43,090 nt of DNA from Acidimicrobiales bacterium. Lineage in GTDB: Bacteria > Actinomycetota > Acidimicrobiia > Acidimicrobiales > Iamiaceae. The DNA lies in NCBI GenBank assembly GCA_025463365.1, contig JAOBWM010000131.1:1-43090 (forward strand), read 5' to 3'. Of this stretch, positions 40,799 through 43,090 are shown piece after piece. Position 1 is the first letter of the stretch, and each line of letters begins with the position of its first letter. The notes beneath the pieces are model-generated. The model saw nothing but the letters and a program-made list of their open reading frames with translations. It searched no databases and was not told the origin of the DNA. The translations under genes and the position numbers were made by a program.

Positions 40799-41982
40799 CG
40801 TTCGCTCCGGGGGTCGTCGGTGGGCAGGTCGACCTCGACGTCGGCCTTGGCCAGCACGGCATCGTCCTGGTTGCGCAGCTCGACGTGGACCATCGCGAGG
40901 TGGTGTCGGCGCTCGACGCGGGTGTCGGTCACCTCGCCGGAGATGATCGTGATGTCGCCGGTGAAGGCCGGGTTGCGGTACTGCGAGCTGGCGTGGGTGA
41001 TGAACCCCCACTCGCCGGCCCAGCCGGACACGAAGTCGAGGATCCACGCACCCATCGAGGCCCCGTAGCCGTAGCCCCGCGGCATGCCGACGTGCTGGGC
41101 CCAGCGTGGTTGGAGGTGGCCGCGCGACGGGCCGTAGTAGGCGCCGTCGGTCAGCTCTGGGTTGGTGCGCTCCATGCGGCGGTCGCCCTCGAAGCCCGCC
41201 ATCTCCTTGGTGTAGCCGAGCTCCTCGGCGCTCACCGTGGTGGGGCCCTTGGCCATGCCGCCCCAGGCCGTCATCGGGTAGGCCCGCCACTCGGTCGTGA
41301 AGCTGGCCAGGCTGTGCGGTCCGAGGATGTGCTCAGCCAATAGGTCGCCCGCCTTCACGTCGGAGAACAAGCGAGGCGCGTGGCCGAGCGACTGGATCTG
41401 GTCGACGAACCCGAGCTTGCGCTCTTCGAGCTCGGCCAGCTGCACATCGGTCCACTCGGGCTCGGACGGCTGGTCGAACAGTTGCTTCTCCTTGGCCTGG
41501 CGCACCTGGTAGCGGATCGAGGTGGAGCGCTGCTGGGCCACCCGCTCGCCACGCTGGTTGATGTAGAGCGTGTCGCCGCGCTGGAAGCAGGTCGGCCCGG
41601 CGAACTTGGTGTCGGTGACGCGGTAGTCGTAGGGCATCCGGTGGCAGACGAGCTGGTCGCCGGCGGCGATGCGCGGGCCGAAGAACCACCAGTCGTCGCC
41701 GCCGAAGATGAGGTGCGAGCGGGGGATCCGGCCGACCTGCGCGGGCGAGCAGCCGTGGCTGGTGTCGCACGCGACCGCGAACGACTGCGGTGCCACCAGG
41801 TCGCCGAAGCGGCTCTCGGCCGCCCACGCCGCGTCGTAGTGCAACGGGTTGGGGTAGTGCATGCCCTGCACCCACCGCCGGATGTCGTTGCGGGCCACCG
41901 GTTCGGTCAGCTCACCGGGTCGCATGGGCACGCCCATGTGGCGTGCCAGGTCCGAGGTGTCGAGCCCCTCGTTGTCGGTCAT
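40795..41982 (-). CDS. MaoC/FAS1-like hotdog dehydratase family protein
   Basis: 395 residues from the ATG at 41982. Two hotdog halves are visible: residues about 20-190 (MHYPNPLHYDAAWAAESRFGDLVAPQSFAV, then IRYQVRQAKEK) and about 250-390 (a degenerate MaoC-like half with GASMGAWILDFVSGWAG, TGDITIISGEVTDTRVE and VHVELRNQDD). Such FAS1-like/MaoC proteins hydrate or dehydrate acyl-CoA or acyl-carrier substrates. The usual Asp/His hydratase pair is not certain here, so activity is inferred from fold. Its position directly after an acyl-CoA ligase supports a CoA-ester substrate. It overlaps both flanking genes by 4 nt. Confidence 0.83.
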   Translation of the reverse strand: MTDNEGLDTSDLARHMGVPMRPGELTEPVARNDIRRWVQGMHYPNPLHYDAAWAAESRFGDLVAPQSFAVACDTSHGCSPAQVGRIPRSHLIFGGDDWWFFGPRIAAGDQLVCHRMPYDYRVTDTKFAGPTCFQRGDTLYINQRGERVAQQRSTSIRYQVRQAKEKQLFDQPSEPEWTDVQLAELEERKLGFVDQIQSLGHAPRLFSDVKAGDLLAEHILGPHSLASFTTEWRAYPMTAWGGMAKGPTTVSAEELGYTKEMAGFEGDRRMERTNPELTDGAYYGPSRGHLQPRWAQHVGMPRGYGYGASMGAWILDFVSGWAGEWGFITHASSQYRNPAFTGDITIISGEVTDTRVERRHHLAMVHVELRNQDDAVLAKADVEVDLPTDDPRSER

Positions 41983-43090
41983 GTCCCTCCTCGGACGTTC
42001 GGGCCGGATGTGGCCAGGCGGCGGGTGGCCAGCGCCACCAGCTCGGGATCGCGCACCTTCGAGCCGCTCGACGTCATCGGGATCTCCCCGTCGTCGAAGA
42101 ACAGCACGTGCTTGGGAACCTTGTAGGGCGACACGCGCGTGCGCAGGAACGACGTGATGTCGTCGGCGTCGGCCGCGGCCCCGTCGGCCAGCGTGACGCA
42201 GGCGACGACCACCTCACCGAGGCGCTCGTCGGGGAGGCCGAGCACGCGCGCCACCTTCACCGGCGCGCACGCCCGCAGCTGCACCTCGATCTCCGCGGGG
42301 GAGACGTTGGCGCCGCCGGTCTTGATCATCTCGGTGCGGCGCCCGACCCAGTGCAGGTTGCCGTCGGTGTCGTACCGGCCGACGTCGCCGGTGTGGAACC
42401 AGCCGTCCTCGTCGAGGCACTCCGCCGGGGTCATGCCGAGGTAGCGGAGCATCAGCGTCGGGCCCTTGATCACGAGCTCGCCGTCGGTGTCGGGGCCGAG
42501 CTCCCGGCCGGTGTCGGGGTCGAGGACCCGCGCCTCGTTGCCGGGGAGCAGCGGCCCGTGCGACGCCCGGAGCAGCTCGCGCGGCGTGGACGCACCGTGG
42601 GCGCTGAAGAAGGCACAGGTCTCCGACAGGCCGTAGCCGACCGGGCTGTTCCAGGTGGTGTCGCCGTGCACGGTCGGGTGCCGGGCGAGGGCCGACTTTC
42701 CGTAGACGCAGCGCAGCGACGACAGGTCGGTCGTGGGCCACGCCGGGTGCTCCGCGAGCGCGGCGGTCTGGTGGGGGAGCGCGTACGGCTCGGTCACGCG
42801 CTCGCGCTCGAGCAGCGCGAGCGCCGCGCCCGCCTCGAACGTCTCCTGCATCACCCAGCAGCCGCCGGCGGCCAGCGTGGCGCCCATGGCCGAGTTGAGC
42901 CCGGCGGTCCAGAAGATGGGCAGCGCGGCCCACATGCGGGTGGCCTCGTTGCGGCCGAAGATGCCGGACTGGAACCAGAACTGCAGCGTCGCGGCCCGCT
43001 GGTTGTGGACCACGCCCTTGGGTTCGGCGGTGGTGCCCGAGCTGAACAGCACCAGCCCTTCGTCCGCAGGGTCGGCCTCGGCCGGCTGCC
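41979..43090 (-). CDS. AMP-forming acyl-CoA ligase, C-terminal part (N terminus beyond window)
   Basis: The frame is open from the window edge to a TGA at 41979-41981, about 370 residues visible. It enters just before the P-loop LFSSGTTAEPKGVVH, then shows the middle-domain YGLSETCAFF, WFHTGDVGRYDTDGNLHWVGRR with the conserved Asp, and TGGANVSPAEIE. The C terminus IPMTSSGSKVRDPE carries the position of the catalytic lysine. It activates an organic acid to its CoA ester. It is the first visible gene of the coupled minus-strand operon; upstream members may lie outside the window. Differs from the ligase at 23.9-25.3 kb in all variable regions, so it is not a duplicate. Confidence 0.93.
   Translation of the reverse strand, partial: QPAEADPADEGLVLFSSGTTAEPKGVVHNQRAATLQFWFQSGIFGRNEATRMWAALPIFWTAGLNSAMGATLAAGGCWVMQETFEAGAALALLERERVTEPYALPHQTAALAEHPAWPTTDLSSLRCVYGKSALARHPTVHGDTTWNSPVGYGLSETCAFFSAHGASTPRELLRASHGPLLPGNEARVLDPDTGRELGPDTDGELVIKGPTLMLRYLGMTPAECLDEDGWFHTGDVGRYDTDGNLHWVGRRTEMIKTGGANVSPAEIEVQLRACAPVKVARVLGLPDERLGEVVVACVTLADGAAADADDITSFLRTRVSPYKVPKHVLFFDDGEIPMTSSGSKVRDPELVALATRRLATSGPNVRGGT

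Overview
The window is 43 kb of very GC-rich DNA with strong G/C preference at third codon positions, many GTG starts and tightly packed operons. Gene content (OmpR-type regulators, a LivH-LivM fused permease with a cysteine-rich binding lipoprotein, a DUF4214-tailed subtilase, DUF35/SCP2-type thiolase pairs, FAS1-like dehydratase, many CoA enzymes) points to Actinomycetota, and I infer an Acidimicrobiia-like lineage with moderate confidence. I see no rRNA, tRNA, CRISPR array, insertion sequence or phage gene. Both window edges cut genes: a sensor kinase on the left and an acyl-CoA ligase on the right, both on the minus strand.

Left part (1-7.5 kb): a two-component system (kinase/regulator, minus) diverges from a secreted PepSY protein. 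Three copies of a CCTGAAG heptamer lie between them, two of them 11 bp apart. Then come a phosphodiester glycosidase-like protein, an S4 RNA-binding protein, a small membrane protein and a 655-bp gene-poor stretch rich in palindromes. That stretch leads into a nitrogen operon: ammonium channel, an OmpR-type winged-helix regulator lacking a usable receiver, and PII protein GlnK, ended by a 15-bp perfect hairpin.

Middle (7.6-22 kb): a PAS-PAS-PAS-GGDEF-EAL protein with a degenerate GGDEF site, a 1351-residue secreted subtilase, a cyclopropane-fatty-acid synthase, two co-transcribed exported beta-propeller proteins, a DMT transporter and an MTA/SAH nucleosidase-like protein. Several of these genes have a TAnnnT-type -10 box 6-7 nt before the start codon, as expected for leaderless mRNAs.

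Right part (21-43 kb): a metabolic island without any recognisable transcription factor. It holds CoA-ester chemistry (crotonase with rearranged architecture, SCP2-type thiolase plus DUF35 protein, AMP-forming ligase, type III CoA-transferase with rearranged architecture, SDR), a complete branched-chain-type ABC importer, and a copper amine oxidase coupled to a zinc alcohol dehydrogenase. An FGGY kinase follows, then a six-gene minus-strand operon in which each gene overlaps the next by 4-8 nt: acyl-CoA ligase, hotdog dehydratase, D-2-hydroxyacid dehydrogenase, class II aldolase, gluconate-2-dehydrogenase-type small subunit and GMC flavoprotein. Together they look like uptake and oxidative breakdown of an amine- and hydroxyl-bearing compound into CoA esters. 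The substrate cannot be read from the sequence, and this island is my best candidate for an undescribed pathway.
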